Below are positions 17,421 through 26,053 of a stretch of 64,000 bases of DNA, one piece after another. Origin of the DNA: Pseudobacteroides sp035370245 (GTDB lineage Bacteria > Bacillota > Clostridia > Acetivibrionales > DSM-2933); NCBI GenBank assembly GCA_035370245.1, contig DAOOVO010000009.1, positions 4,913 through 68,912 on the forward strand. Reading direction: 5' to 3'. The stretch's first letter is position 1. Every line of letters starts with the position of its first letter. A model generated the notes under the pieces. That model made no database searches and was not told the DNA's origin. It saw only the letters and a list, made by a program, of their open reading frames with translations. Position numbers and translations under genes: made by a program.

Positions 17421-17873
17421 ATGATAAAGATGAATATCAATGATCTATATACAGATACAGATGTCTATACCGGTGAGAATATATTTTATTTGGACAGCGA
17501 TTTAGAAAAACCATACAATGGAGTAGTAGTGGATTATTTTAAAGGAGTATTATCTTGGGAATTTGAAGTGAAAGATGGTTTTAGGACTGGGATTGAAAGA
17601 AAGTATTATGATACCGGGGAGTTAATGGAGGAAAACATGATGGATCATAATACTATAGACGGGATAGCAAAAGAGTTTTATAAAAATGGCAATATAAAAA
17701 GCATTAGTATTGTCATACGTAATGTATTCATTGATACTGTTTGTTATGATGAATCAGGAAACATGATCGGTAAAACATCGATGGATGAAAGTGATATTAG
17801 TTATTCTCTAATTAAAAACAAAATTGATGAATATAGAAAAAAATATAAGGATTACCTTAATACACATATTTAA
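17421..17873 (+). CDS. YwqK-like antitoxin/immunity protein (MORN-type repeats)
   Basis: A 150-residue protein with repeated units of the YwqK/MORN kind: GVVVDYFKGVLSWEFEVKDG, GIERKYYDTGELMEEN and GIAKEFYKNGNIKSI, each pairing an aromatic-glycine turn with short beta strands. COG2849 proteins of this type are known as the antitoxin half of YwqJ/YwqK modules, and the gene starts 22 bases after the deaminase stop, so immunity to that deaminase is the natural role. The start is ATG at 17421, placed 5 bases after GGAGG (17411-17415); the earlier in-frame TTG at 17409 overlaps this site. Its 3' end overlaps the convergent radical SAM gene by 17 bases. Confidence 0.7.
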   Translation: MIKMNINDLYTDTDVYTGENIFYLDSDLEKPYNGVVVDYFKGVLSWEFEVKDGFRTGIERKYYDTGELMEENMMDHNTIDGIAKEFYKNGNIKSISIVIRNVFIDTVCYDESGNMIGKTSMDESDISYSLIKNKIDEYRKKYKDYLNTHI

Positions 17874-18717
17874 GATATTTACTTGCAATGTTCTTTAGAT
17901 TAATAAGTGTATCCATAGGGGTGGGGTTTATATGTGACATTTTATAATTTGGATAAAATCTTGTTAAATGCAGGGGAATATCACGGGAAATAGTTGAAAG
18001 CCATTTAGAGAGCTCTTCTATTTCATGGGTTGAATCATTGAGGCCGGGAATAATAAGGGTAGTTATTTCAACATGACAGTGTTTTGAAGCTAATTCAACC
18101 GATTCCATTACATTTTCGAGGACGGCACTACATATATCCTTATAAAAACCGGCAGTAAATGCTTTTACGTCTATATTCATGGCATCTATAAATGGAAGAA
18201 TATCTAAAAGAGGTTTATGGGATATAAAACCATTAGTTACAAGCACATTGAATAAACCTTTCTTTTTAGCCAGTTGGCATGTATCATAAACAAACTCATA
18301 CCATATTGAAGGCTCATTGTATGTATATGCAATACCGATATTTCCACTATTTTTTAAAGATAAAGCTTTTTTTACAAGAGCCATAGGAGTTATTTCTACG
18401 GTTTCTGCATCTCGATGAGCTATTGTCCAGTTTTGACAAAAAGAACATTTTAGATTGCAGCCGAAAGTGCCGGCGGATAATATTTTTGAACCGGGGTGAA
18501 ACCTGTTTAATGGCTTCTTTTCAATTGGATCGAGAGCTAAAGATGTGATTTTGCCGAAATTTAAAGAAAAAAGCTCACCTCCAATATTTTTTCTGGCTCT
18601 GCATGCTCCTGTCATTTCCGGCTTAATAATACAATTATGAGGGCATAAAAAGCAGTGAACCTTTGCTTCTTCTATTTTGTTGTAGTATCTTGCCTGCTTA
18701 CCGTTATCATTGCTCAT
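17857..18717 (-). CDS. amrS: AmmeMemoRadiSam system radical SAM enzyme
   Basis: About 286 residues. A cysteine-rich N-terminal part (CFLCPHNC, GACRARKN) precedes the radical SAM core, whose CxxxCxxC motif is CNLKCSFC; the following NW and the GG-like NEPSIWYEF region fit the AmrS family, related to pyruvate formate-lyase activating enzymes. The system's reaction is not established. The ATG at 18717 has GAGG upstream and overlaps the end of the AMMECR1 gene by 11 bases; an alternative TTG at 18744 has no ribosome binding site. It is the last of three consecutive minus-strand genes that give the system its name. Confidence 0.9.
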   Translation of the reverse strand: MSNDNGKQARYYNKIEEAKVHCFLCPHNCIIKPEMTGACRARKNIGGELFSLNFGKITSLALDPIEKKPLNRFHPGSKILSAGTFGCNLKCSFCQNWTIAHRDAETVEITPMALVKKALSLKNSGNIGIAYTYNEPSIWYEFVYDTCQLAKKKGLFNVLVTNGFISHKPLLDILPFIDAMNIDVKAFTAGFYKDICSAVLENVMESVELASKHCHVEITTLIIPGLNDSTHEIEELSKWLSTISRDIPLHLTRFYPNYKMSHINPTPMDTLINLKNIASKYLKYVY

Positions 18718-19222
18718 TGTGTCGAATAACCTCAAACCTTTCAATTGAAAAATCCCATTTTGGGTCTATTCCTGCTTTCCTGAGGGCGATGGATACTTGC
18801 TCATATGGCGTATTCACTCCTTCCAAATTGGGAAGAAGAAGTCCCGACCTACTGCCAGAACGAACAATAACCCCATATCTTATAACATCCAATTCTTCTA
18901 TTGAATCTACAGGCTCCGGCTCTTTAAGGACATCGACACTATATGTCAGGCTATCTAGCTCGCTTTCATCCACTTTATCAAACCTGGGGTCATGAGTACC
19001 AGAGCTGATTGCATTTTGGATAATTTCTAGTGCGATGTTAGGCATTGTTGGAGAAATGGTTCCAATACACCCCCGAAGCTCACCGGCTTTTTTGATGGAT
19101 ACAAATGTACCTGCAGAAGAACGGAGCATTTCATCCGGTAATCCATCAGGAACATCTAAAATTCTACCTTCACGAATATATGTTTCAAGAGCATTTTTGG
19201 CTAAAGCGACATAAGGGTCCAT
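18707..19222 (-). CDS. amrA: AmmeMemoRadiSam system protein A (AMMECR1 domain)
   Basis: A 171-residue single-domain protein of the AMMECR1 family. The family signature GELRGCIGT is present near residue 47, with DPRFDKV and a C-terminal WDFSIERFEVIRH following. AMMECR1 proteins are found from bacteria to humans but have no firmly established biochemical role. Its neighbours are the LigB/MEMO-like gene 60 bases upstream and the overlapping radical SAM gene downstream, so all three are probably one operon. Confidence 0.92.
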   Translation of the reverse strand: MDPYVALAKNALETYIREGRILDVPDGLPDEMLRSSAGTFVSIKKAGELRGCIGTISPTMPNIALEIIQNAISSGTHDPRFDKVDESELDSLTYSVDVLKEPEPVDSIEELDVIRYGVIVRSGSRSGLLLPNLEGVNTPYEQVSIALRKAGIDPKWDFSIERFEVIRHNEQ

Positions 19223-19283
19223 ATTGTAATTCTCCTTTTTTAAGTAAGTCTTTAAATAAGTCCTTGAAATAATTTTTAATTAT

Positions 19284-20108
19284 TCAATCCGAGCTGAATT
19301 TTGCAACACAATATCCTATACCGAAAGGAGCTTCATAAGAATATACCTGGGGTTTTAACCCAGAGCCTTCCAAAGCTCCGAACAAAATGACAAAGGAACG
19401 CAAGCCACATTCGGCAGCGTCTTCACAGAGCTTTTCATCAATATTAAGGATGTCATTATACTTTGAAGCACGGATGCTCTCTACCAGCAAGTTGTCGAAT
19501 TTGCTTCCGCTAGGACTTGAGCCGTATGGCGAATTGTTGTTGACGCGATGAGAAAGATCACCGCTAGCAACAAAAACCACCCTCTCATCGCAATCTTTTA
19601 CTGCAGAGGATATGCATTTGCCGAATCTATGAAGCATATCCAATGTAAATCCTGCAATGGATATATGAACAACAGAAAAACCCTGAATTTCCTTATTAAT
19701 GAAGTATAAAGGAACCAGAGCACCGTGGTCTAACTCATTGCTTAACCCATATTTGTCAAGGATATGCTTGTCCAGCCCTCCTGAATCTATGCCTTCTTTA
19801 GTGGCATTATGAATAATCTTATCTAAAAGCTCTAAATTGTTTTTGAATTCAAATTTTATATCTTTTCGCCCAAACTTTGCAAAGCTACCGGATAGAATTC
19901 TATCGGTGGATAAATAAAGATAATCTCGAAAATATGGTCCGTGGGGTGTCGTAATTATAATGGTTGTAGGATTATCCAGCCTTATCTCACCGGCAGCTTT
20001 TTTAAATGAATTTAATGTCAAAATTGCATTGTTTTCGTCACCCTTTCCGATCTCAGGTATCAAAACCGGTGGGTGAGGGAATATATAGGAGCTTATGATG
20101 CTGCCCAT
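19284..20108 (-). CDS. amrB: AmmeMemoRadiSam system protein B (class III extradiol dioxygenase-like)
   Basis: A 274-residue protein of the MEMO/LigB superfamily. Conserved features are the N-terminal FPHPPVLIPEIG, TPHGPYF, the ELDHGALVPL motif that holds a metal-ligand His in LigB dioxygenases, and SGDLSHR. The fold belongs to non-heme iron extradiol dioxygenases, but MEMO relatives have changed active sites and the substrate here is unknown. The start ATG follows GGAGG, which lies inside the 3' end of a 35-codon gene just upstream, so translation of the two is likely linked. Confidence 0.88.
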   Translation of the reverse strand: MGSIISSYIFPHPPVLIPEIGKGDENNAILTLNSFKKAAGEIRLDNPTTIIITTPHGPYFRDYLYLSTDRILSGSFAKFGRKDIKFEFKNNLELLDKIIHNATKEGIDSGGLDKHILDKYGLSNELDHGALVPLYFINKEIQGFSVVHISIAGFTLDMLHRFGKCISSAVKDCDERVVFVASGDLSHRVNNNSPYGSSPSGSKFDNLLVESIRASKYNDILNIDEKLCEDAAECGLRSFVILFGALEGSGLKPQVYSYEAPFGIGYCVAKFSSD

Positions 20109-20111
20109 TGT

Positions 20112-20219
20112 TTAGTATCCTCCTGCTGTAAGTAATGGAGTAATAACTAATGCTACTGACGTTATAAAGAAGAATGCCAACGTTATTAATGCTACCATTC
20201 TAATTGTTTTTTTACTCAC
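20112..20219 (-). CDS. Small single-pass membrane protein, 35 residues
   Basis: A GTG-initiated frame of 35 codons, too short for usual gene finding: a basic start (VSKKTIRM), a hydrophobic segment of about 22 residues (VALITLAFFFITSVALVITP) and a short polar tail (LLTAGGY). The composition is that of a real small membrane protein, and its stop lies three bases from the amrB start with the amrB ribosome binding site (GGAGG) inside its final codons. A GGTGATTTTG just upstream is only a weak ribosome binding site. It may be a leader gene of the AmmeMemoRadiSam operon. Confidence 0.6.
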   Translation of the reverse strand: MSKKTIRMVALITLAFFFITSVALVITPLLTAGGY

Positions 20220-20498
20220 CAAAATCACCACACTTATATTATTTGATTCTTTATATGGATTATATTCTTCCATACTTTTATTCTATATAATTTTATTATA
20301 TATCAAATATTAATTTTTTCAAATTGTGTTTTTAAATTGCCGTAGTAAAGTTTCTATGGTAAAGTTATTAAAGGATTGCTTTATCTATTAAATGCGTTAT
20401 TACTCTTATTCTTATTTTTTGCGACTGATAAATGTAAAAGATAAATGGTATTTAATATAGATTGATGCATATAAATTACAATAAATAAAGGGATGGGC

Positions 20499-21110
20499 AT
20501 GGTTTTAAAAGGATTTAGGTTCGGGCTTATACTTCAGTTTGCAATTGGTCCGGTTTGTATATACATATTTAACACTGCTACTAATGGAGGGATTTTTCCG
20601 GCAGAAGCTGCTGTTCTTGGTGCCGTATTAATGGATGCTATATATGTGACCCTTGCGATTTTGGGTGTTGGGTCGCTTCTGGAAAAAGATAGAGTTAAAA
20701 AGGGCATGAAGTATTTTGGCACGATAATTCTGGTTTACTTTGGGCTTGGAACTATTCTAGGGACTTTCGATATAAAAATAATACCTACCGTAGCTGGGAA
20801 CAGCAATTTATATGACACATCCAATGCGTTTATAACCAGTTTTATTTTAACTGCCTCAAGTCCTTTATCGATACTGTTCTGGTCAGGTGTTTTTGCTACC
20901 AAGTTATCAAGTGAAGGCTTTAGCAAAAAGGAAATGAAGCTTTTCGGTGTTGGTGCGGTCATGGCGACATTTGTTTTTTTAAGCATATTTGCCGTAATTG
21001 TCAGCTTGCTTCATCCGATGATGAATGAGACTGTGGTAGATGTGTTGAATGTTATTGTAGGTATAATAATCATAGGGTTTGGTATCAGGATGCTAATGAA
21101 GAAAGTGTAG
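20499..21110 (+). CDS. LysE-family amino-acid exporter
   Basis: A hydrophobic protein of about 203 residues with six likely membrane helices. Its N-terminus (GFRFGLILQFAIGPVCIYIFN) carries the LQFAIGP-type signature of the LysE/RhtB exporter superfamily, which releases amino acids or related metabolites using the proton gradient. The substrate cannot be told. Two ATGs lie six bases apart (20493 and 20499); the second has the better distance to AAAGG. The gene ends 27 bases before the phosphoesterase gene, so both may share one transcript. Confidence 0.87.
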   Translation: MVLKGFRFGLILQFAIGPVCIYIFNTATNGGIFPAEAAVLGAVLMDAIYVTLAILGVGSLLEKDRVKKGMKYFGTIILVYFGLGTILGTFDIKIIPTVAGNSNLYDTSNAFITSFILTASSPLSILFWSGVFATKLSSEGFSKKEMKLFGVGAVMATFVFLSIFAVIVSLLHPMMNETVVDVLNVIVGIIIIGFGIRMLMKKV

Positions 21111-21136
21111 CATCAAACAAGTGGAGGGAAAAATAT

Positions 21137-21943
21137 ATGTATTTTGTGCTGGCTATTGTTCTTTTGGGCGTTTTAGCACTTGTGTATATGTGGTTTGAAG
21201 CCGGAAATCTTAAATTAAAAAGAATAAAGTTTACAAGAAGCAAGAAAGGACTTAAAATCATTCATCTTACCGATATTCATATAAATTTGCTTAGAGTGAA
21301 GCCGTATAAAGTAAAAAATATAATTAAAAAAGAATCGCCTGATTTTATATTAATGTCAGGTGATTATATTACAAGGAAATCCGATATTCCCAAGTTTATA
21401 AATTTTTTAAATGAAATAAAGGGTGACAACAAAATATATATGTGTTTCGGAAACCATGATTATGAAGCATTTTTGAAAGATAAAAGCGGTGGACTCGACA
21501 GATTTATGAAGGAAGTTGAGAAGCAGGGAGTAACTATTTTGCATGATGATTCGGATGTTTTTGTTAAGAGAGGAGTTAAGTACAACATAATTGGTATTAC
21601 AGACTATAGAAGGGGAGCACATGATATTGACAAGGCATTAAAAAATTGTGCAGAGGATGGTAAGCTTAATATTGCCATTACTCATAACCCGGATGTAGTT
21701 CTTGAAATACCCAAAGGAAAAATTGATTATCTTTTCTGTGGCCACTTCCATGGAGGTCAGATTTGGATGCCTTTTGATCTGGAGTTTAGGGTTTTAAGAA
21801 AGGAAAAACTTTGCAAAATGGGAATTAAGAGGGGACATCACAGGTTAAATGGAGTTGATGTTTATATAAGCAATGGCATTGGGAATGTTTTATTTCCACT
21901 AAGATTTTTATCAAGACCGGAGATAACGGTGCTGGAAGTTTAG
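21137..21943 (+). CDS. Membrane-anchored metallophosphoesterase (YkuE/YaeI-like)
   Basis: A 268-residue calcineurin-like phosphoesterase. One N-terminal membrane segment (about 2-19) is followed by the metal-binding motifs in order: LTDIHI, MSGDYI, FGNHDY, ITHNPD and CGHFHGG. These bind two metals and hydrolyse phosphate esters. Relatives act on lipid-linked phosphates such as UDP-sugar lipid A precursors or remain uncharacterised; the substrate here is unknown. GGAGGG precedes the ATG. Confidence 0.9.
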   Translation: MYFVLAIVLLGVLALVYMWFEAGNLKLKRIKFTRSKKGLKIIHLTDIHINLLRVKPYKVKNIIKKESPDFILMSGDYITRKSDIPKFINFLNEIKGDNKIYMCFGNHDYEAFLKDKSGGLDRFMKEVEKQGVTILHDDSDVFVKRGVKYNIIGITDYRRGAHDIDKALKNCAEDGKLNIAITHNPDVVLEIPKGKIDYLFCGHFHGGQIWMPFDLEFRVLRKEKLCKMGIKRGHHRLNGVDVYISNGIGNVLFPLRFLSRPEITVLEV

Positions 21944-22033
21944 AAGTCAGAAATCAGAAGGCAGAAAGAAATCAGAAACCAGAATTTAGGATTCAGAATA
22001 TTTCTAATACTTAGGCTCTGAATCCTAAATTCT
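21944..22033. repeat. TCAGAA-type short repeats and a 17-bp inverted repeat
   Basis: After the phosphoesterase stop come imperfect repeats of a (T)CAGAA unit (about 21948-21986), then AGAATTTAGGATTCAGA (21981-21997) paired perfectly with TCTGAATCCTAAATTCT (22017-22033) around a 19-base loop. It lies between two convergent genes and probably acts as a two-way terminator, though neither side has a clean T run. Confidence 0.6.
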
Positions 22034-22066
22034 ATGTTTTGCTTGTTTAAGTTTGTTTCAACTCAA

Positions 22067-23416
22067 CTATTTAAGGCGTGCTTCTAATTTCTTCTTTTCT
22101 TCCTCATATCCTGGTTTGCCTAAAAGTGCAAACATGTTCTTTTTATATTCTTCAACTCCAGGCTGGTTGAATGGGTTTACTCCTAATAGGTAACCGCTTA
22201 TGCCGCAAGCCTTTTCAAAGAAATAAACGAGGTTTCCGAAGCAGAATTCATTTAGCTCGGGAACTGTGATGATGAGGTTGGGAACTCCACCGTCAGTGTG
22301 AGCTAAAAGTGTCCCTTCCATTGCCTTTTTGTTTACAAAATCTACATCCTTGCCTGTAAGGAAATTAAGGCCGTCAACATTGAGGGGATCTTCCTTAATT
22401 ATAAGGCCTTTCTTTGGTTTTTCTACATTTATAACCGTTTCAAAAATGTTTCTTAGGCCGTCCTGGATATATTGTCCCATTGAATGGAGGTCGGTAGAAA
22501 AATCAACTCCCGCAGGGAAGATACCCTTCTGGTCCTTACCTTCACTTTCTCCGTAAAGCTGCTTCCACCATTCGGTCATATAGTGAAGTGAAGGTTCATA
22601 ATTTACCAATATTTCAATTGTTTTATTCTTGTTATAAAGTGCATTTCTTACAGCAGCGTATTTATAACAATCATTTTCCATTACGTTTGTGTTTTTATAC
22701 AGTTCATAAGCAGCGGCAGCACCGGCCATTATTTCATCGATGTTGATACCTGCAACAGCGATGGGTAAAAGTCCAACTGCTGTGAGAACCGAGAATCTTC
22801 CTCCAACATCGTCAGGAACAACAAATGTTTCATATTTTTCATCGGTAGCAAGCTTCTTTAATGCACCCTTAGCTTTGTCGGTTGTTGCATAAATTCTTTT
22901 TCTAGCTTCATCCTTGCCATATTTCTTTTCCATGTATTCCTTGAAAATTCTGAAAGCTATGGCAGGTTCTGTAGTTGTACCGGATTTTGATATTACATTA
23001 ACTGAAATTTCTTTTCCGTCAATTAGCTCAAGAAGATCAGATATGTATGTTGAGCTGATATTGTTACCTACGAAATATATTTCAGGAGTCTTTCTCTTAG
23101 ATTTTGGCAAATTGTTGTAAAATGAATGGGAAAGGACATCTATTGCAGCTTTTGCACCTAAGTATGAACCGCCTATGCCTATAACAATAAGTGCGTCGGA
23201 GTCAGATTTGATCTTTTCTGCAGCAGCTTTTATCCTTGAAAACTCTTCCTTATCATAATTAAGTGGGAGATCAACCCAACCTAGAAAGTCATTTCCTGCT
23301 CCTGTTTTGTTGTGAAGCATATCATGTGCAGATTGCACAAATGGGATAAGGTTTTTAACCTCGCTTTCGTTAATGAAGCCCAGTGCTTTTGAATAATCGA
23401 ATTGAATTTTTTGCAT
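22067..23416 (-). CDS. pgi: Glucose-6-phosphate isomerase
   Basis: A 449-residue enzyme interconverting glucose-6-phosphate and fructose-6-phosphate in glycolysis. This length is typical of the shorter Firmicutes form. Motifs include IGIGGSYLGAKA (sugar-phosphate binding SIS fold), VISKSGTTTEPA, the DDVGGRFSVLTAVGL signature and the C-terminal NPFNQPGVEEYK. The ATG follows AGGAGG. It is followed by its own convergent neighbour and preceded by a terminator for pheT, so it is transcribed alone. It also supplies fructose-6-phosphate, the GlmS substrate. Confidence 0.98.
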   Translation of the reverse strand: MQKIQFDYSKALGFINESEVKNLIPFVQSAHDMLHNKTGAGNDFLGWVDLPLNYDKEEFSRIKAAAEKIKSDSDALIVIGIGGSYLGAKAAIDVLSHSFYNNLPKSKRKTPEIYFVGNNISSTYISDLLELIDGKEISVNVISKSGTTTEPAIAFRIFKEYMEKKYGKDEARKRIYATTDKAKGALKKLATDEKYETFVVPDDVGGRFSVLTAVGLLPIAVAGINIDEIMAGAAAAYELYKNTNVMENDCYKYAAVRNALYNKNKTIEILVNYEPSLHYMTEWWKQLYGESEGKDQKGIFPAGVDFSTDLHSMGQYIQDGLRNIFETVINVEKPKKGLIIKEDPLNVDGLNFLTGKDVDFVNKKAMEGTLLAHTDGGVPNLIITVPELNEFCFGNLVYFFEKACGISGYLLGVNPFNQPGVEEYKKNMFALLGKPGYEEEKKKLEARLK

Positions 23417-23564
23417 TTTTAAACCTCCTATGAATTTTTATTAATTTCTCATTGATGAAATTTTATATGTATAAATTAAAGTTTACCTATAGTTTTGAGC
23501 AATTTATTTAGCATTATAACAAAATCAAGGGACAAAGTCCAACGTATATTGAAATAATGTTGTA

Positions 23565-23602
23565 GGTGCACAGGAAAATTACAATGTAATTTGCTGTGCA
23601 CC
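23565..23602 (-). terminator. Terminator after pheT
   Basis: GGTGCACAG with CTGTGCACC forms a 9-bp outer stem, extended by TGTAATTT/AAATTACA pairing inside. On the minus strand it lies 27 bases after the pheT stop and before pgi. A clean U run is missing, so it is partly a stability or termination hairpin. Confidence 0.6.
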
Positions 23603-23628
23603 CATAATATTAGTATATTTTGCATTAA

Positions 23629-26019
23629 TTATTCTCTAAGCTGTGCATTGAGAACATTTTTAAGGCCATCGAGTATCTTAGCCATTGTCTTAGATACTTC
23701 CTCATCGGTAAGGGTCCTGTCATCAGCCCTGAAGCTGATTGAGTAGGCAACGCTCTTCATTCCTTCAGGAACCTGCTTTCCTTTATATACATCGAATAAT
23801 TTATACTTTTCAAGTATTTTGCCTGATCTTTGCTTAATGATATCCTCAATCTGTTTAACAAGCACTTCATCCTTTACAAGCATTGCTATGTCCCTTGTTA
23901 CGGCAGGGAACTTAGGTAAAGGCTTATGGCTTGCCTTGAATGAGGCATTATTAACAAGTTGTTCTACATGTATAACACCTATATAAGTCCTTTCGGGTGC
24001 TTCAAAATTCTCTGCAACTTCAGGGTGTATTTCTCCGATTAATCCTGCTGATTTTCCGTTTATCAGGAGCTCTGCTGTTCTTCCGGGATGACAAGCCGAG
24101 CAATCATTTTTAGGTGCAAACTCGAACTTTGTAATACCAAGGGAAGAGAGAAGCTCTTCTACAATGCCCTTTAAATCATAAAAATCGGTATTTCCATACA
24201 TGCCTATTGTAAGAATGGGCTTTTCAATAGGAAGCTCGGTAATCGGCAAGCTTTGAGGAAGGTATATTGTTGAAAGCTCAAAAAGCCTTGCTTCCTCTAT
24301 TCTTCTGTTGTAGTTTGTGCTTATGACTTCCAGCATTTCCGGAATAGTTGTTGTACGCATTATACTGTAATCTTCACCAAGGGGATTTGTTATTACAACT
24401 GCTTTTCTCCGATCGCTATCCGGTGGAAGTTTAATTTTATCCCAGACCTTGGGGCTTGTGAAGGAGTAAGTATAAATCTCGGAAAGCCCGCATGCTATCA
24501 TTGTGTTTTTTATAACATCTTCAACCTTCTGCTTGAATGTCTTTTTACCTAAGGTAGCTTCTTTACCGGAAAGCAGGGTAGGGGTTATGTTATTGTAGTC
24601 GTAGAATCTTGCAACTTCCTCAGACACGTCGGCTTCACTTTCAACATCCGGCCTGAAGCTTGGAACTGTGAGAGTCATAGTGCTTTCATCAACACCAAAT
24701 TCCAGGTTTTTGAAAAGATTAATCATGTAAGGAGTATCTATGTTTGTTCCCAAAAATTTATTGATTTTTTCAGGATTTAATGGAAGCTTTCTAACCTCGG
24801 GCTTTTTCACATAGCAATCGATTATGCCTTTGCATACGGTTCCCGCACCTAACATTTCAACCAATTGTGCGGCTCTGTCAAGGGCTGTTATAACATTTTC
24901 AACATCCAGGCCCTTTTCAAAACGAGAAGATGCTTCTGTTCTAAGTCCCAGCTTTTTAGCTGTAAGCCTTACAGAGATTCCGTGAAAATTGGCAGACTCG
25001 AAAAGAATGCTTTTTGTGTTTTCGTCTACTTCCGAATTTGCACCACCCATTACGCCGGCAACAGCAACAGGCTTTTTGCCGTCTGCTATAACCAGCATTG
25101 ATGAATCAAGGTTTCTTTCATTGTCGTCCAATGTTTTCATCACTTCGCCGTCAACTGCTCTTCTTACTATGATCTTTTTGTCTTCCAGCTTTTCAAGATC
25201 GAATGCATGCATTGGCTGGCCAAGCTCTAACATAACATAGTTTGTGATATCGACTATATTGTTTATGGATCTGACACCTGCTGCTTTTAACCTGTCTCTA
25301 AGCCATTTAGGTGACGGTCCTATTTTAACATCTTTTACAATTCTTGCTGCGTATCTTGGACAGAGGTCAGGGTCTTTTATTTCAACAGATGCATATCGGT
25401 GAGCATCGTCGCCTTCTTCCTTTACTGTGATTTCGGGTTTTTTAAATTTAGTTCCAAGGGTTACTGCAGATTCTCTCGCCAATCCGACGATGCTGAAACA
25501 GTCGGGTCTGTTTGAGGTGATTTCAAACTCAACAGTTGTTTCATTAATGCCAAGAACTTCTTTTATGTCCTTACCTAGTGGAAGGTCTTTTGGAAGTATG
25601 AATATTCCATCTTCTGCAGCTTCAGGAAAATCTTCCTTTGTGAGATTGAGTTCACCTATTGAACACATCATTCCGTAGGACTCAACTCCCCTTAATTTTC
25701 CTTTTGATATTTTTTTATCTCCGGGAAGTGTGGCTCCCACTAGGGCTACAGGAATGTAGTCTCCCTCTTTTATATTTTGGGCTCCTGTAACAACCTGTAT
25801 AACTTCATTTCCCACATCAACCTTGGTAACCTGCAATTTATCGGCATCGGGATGCTTTTCTATGGATAGGATTTTTCCTACAACAACATTTGTGATATCC
25901 TCGCCTGCAACTTCTATGCCTTCAACCTTCGAACCCGAAAGGGTAAGAGCATTTGCATATTCCTTCGGGGTTACATTTATATCAACATAATCTTTTAACC
26001 AACTAAGAGGTGCTTTCAT
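23629..26019 (-). CDS. pheT: Phenylalanine--tRNA ligase beta subunit
   Basis: A 796-residue subunit of the alpha2-beta2 enzyme that charges tRNA-Phe. Domains in order: an OB-fold tRNA-binding domain (about 40-150), B3/B4 editing domain (about 210-390, removing mischarged tyrosine), B5 (about 400-475), a catalytic-like core, and the C-terminal ferredoxin-like anticodon-binding domain (about 700-796). The length is normal. AAAGGAGA precedes the ATG. It begins 34 bases after pheS and depends on the T-box upstream of pheS. Confidence 0.98.
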   Translation of the reverse strand: MKAPLSWLKDYVDINVTPKEYANALTLSGSKVEGIEVAGEDITNVVVGKILSIEKHPDADKLQVTKVDVGNEVIQVVTGAQNIKEGDYIPVALVGATLPGDKKISKGKLRGVESYGMMCSIGELNLTKEDFPEAAEDGIFILPKDLPLGKDIKEVLGINETTVEFEITSNRPDCFSIVGLARESAVTLGTKFKKPEITVKEEGDDAHRYASVEIKDPDLCPRYAARIVKDVKIGPSPKWLRDRLKAAGVRSINNIVDITNYVMLELGQPMHAFDLEKLEDKKIIVRRAVDGEVMKTLDDNERNLDSSMLVIADGKKPVAVAGVMGGANSEVDENTKSILFESANFHGISVRLTAKKLGLRTEASSRFEKGLDVENVITALDRAAQLVEMLGAGTVCKGIIDCYVKKPEVRKLPLNPEKINKFLGTNIDTPYMINLFKNLEFGVDESTMTLTVPSFRPDVESEADVSEEVARFYDYNNITPTLLSGKEATLGKKTFKQKVEDVIKNTMIACGLSEIYTYSFTSPKVWDKIKLPPDSDRRKAVVITNPLGEDYSIMRTTTIPEMLEVISTNYNRRIEEARLFELSTIYLPQSLPITELPIEKPILTIGMYGNTDFYDLKGIVEELLSSLGITKFEFAPKNDCSACHPGRTAELLINGKSAGLIGEIHPEVAENFEAPERTYIGVIHVEQLVNNASFKASHKPLPKFPAVTRDIAMLVKDEVLVKQIEDIIKQRSGKILEKYKLFDVYKGKQVPEGMKSVAYSISFRADDRTLTDEEVSKTMAKILDGLKNVLNAQLRE

Positions 26020-26053
26020 TTTTATGTCTCCTTTCTACCATCAATTTGAAACT

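Noticed and set aside
23565..23602. Riboswitch or leader element of pgi
   Set aside because: The hairpin is closer to the pheT stop (27 bases) than to the pgi start, and is best read as the pheT terminator.
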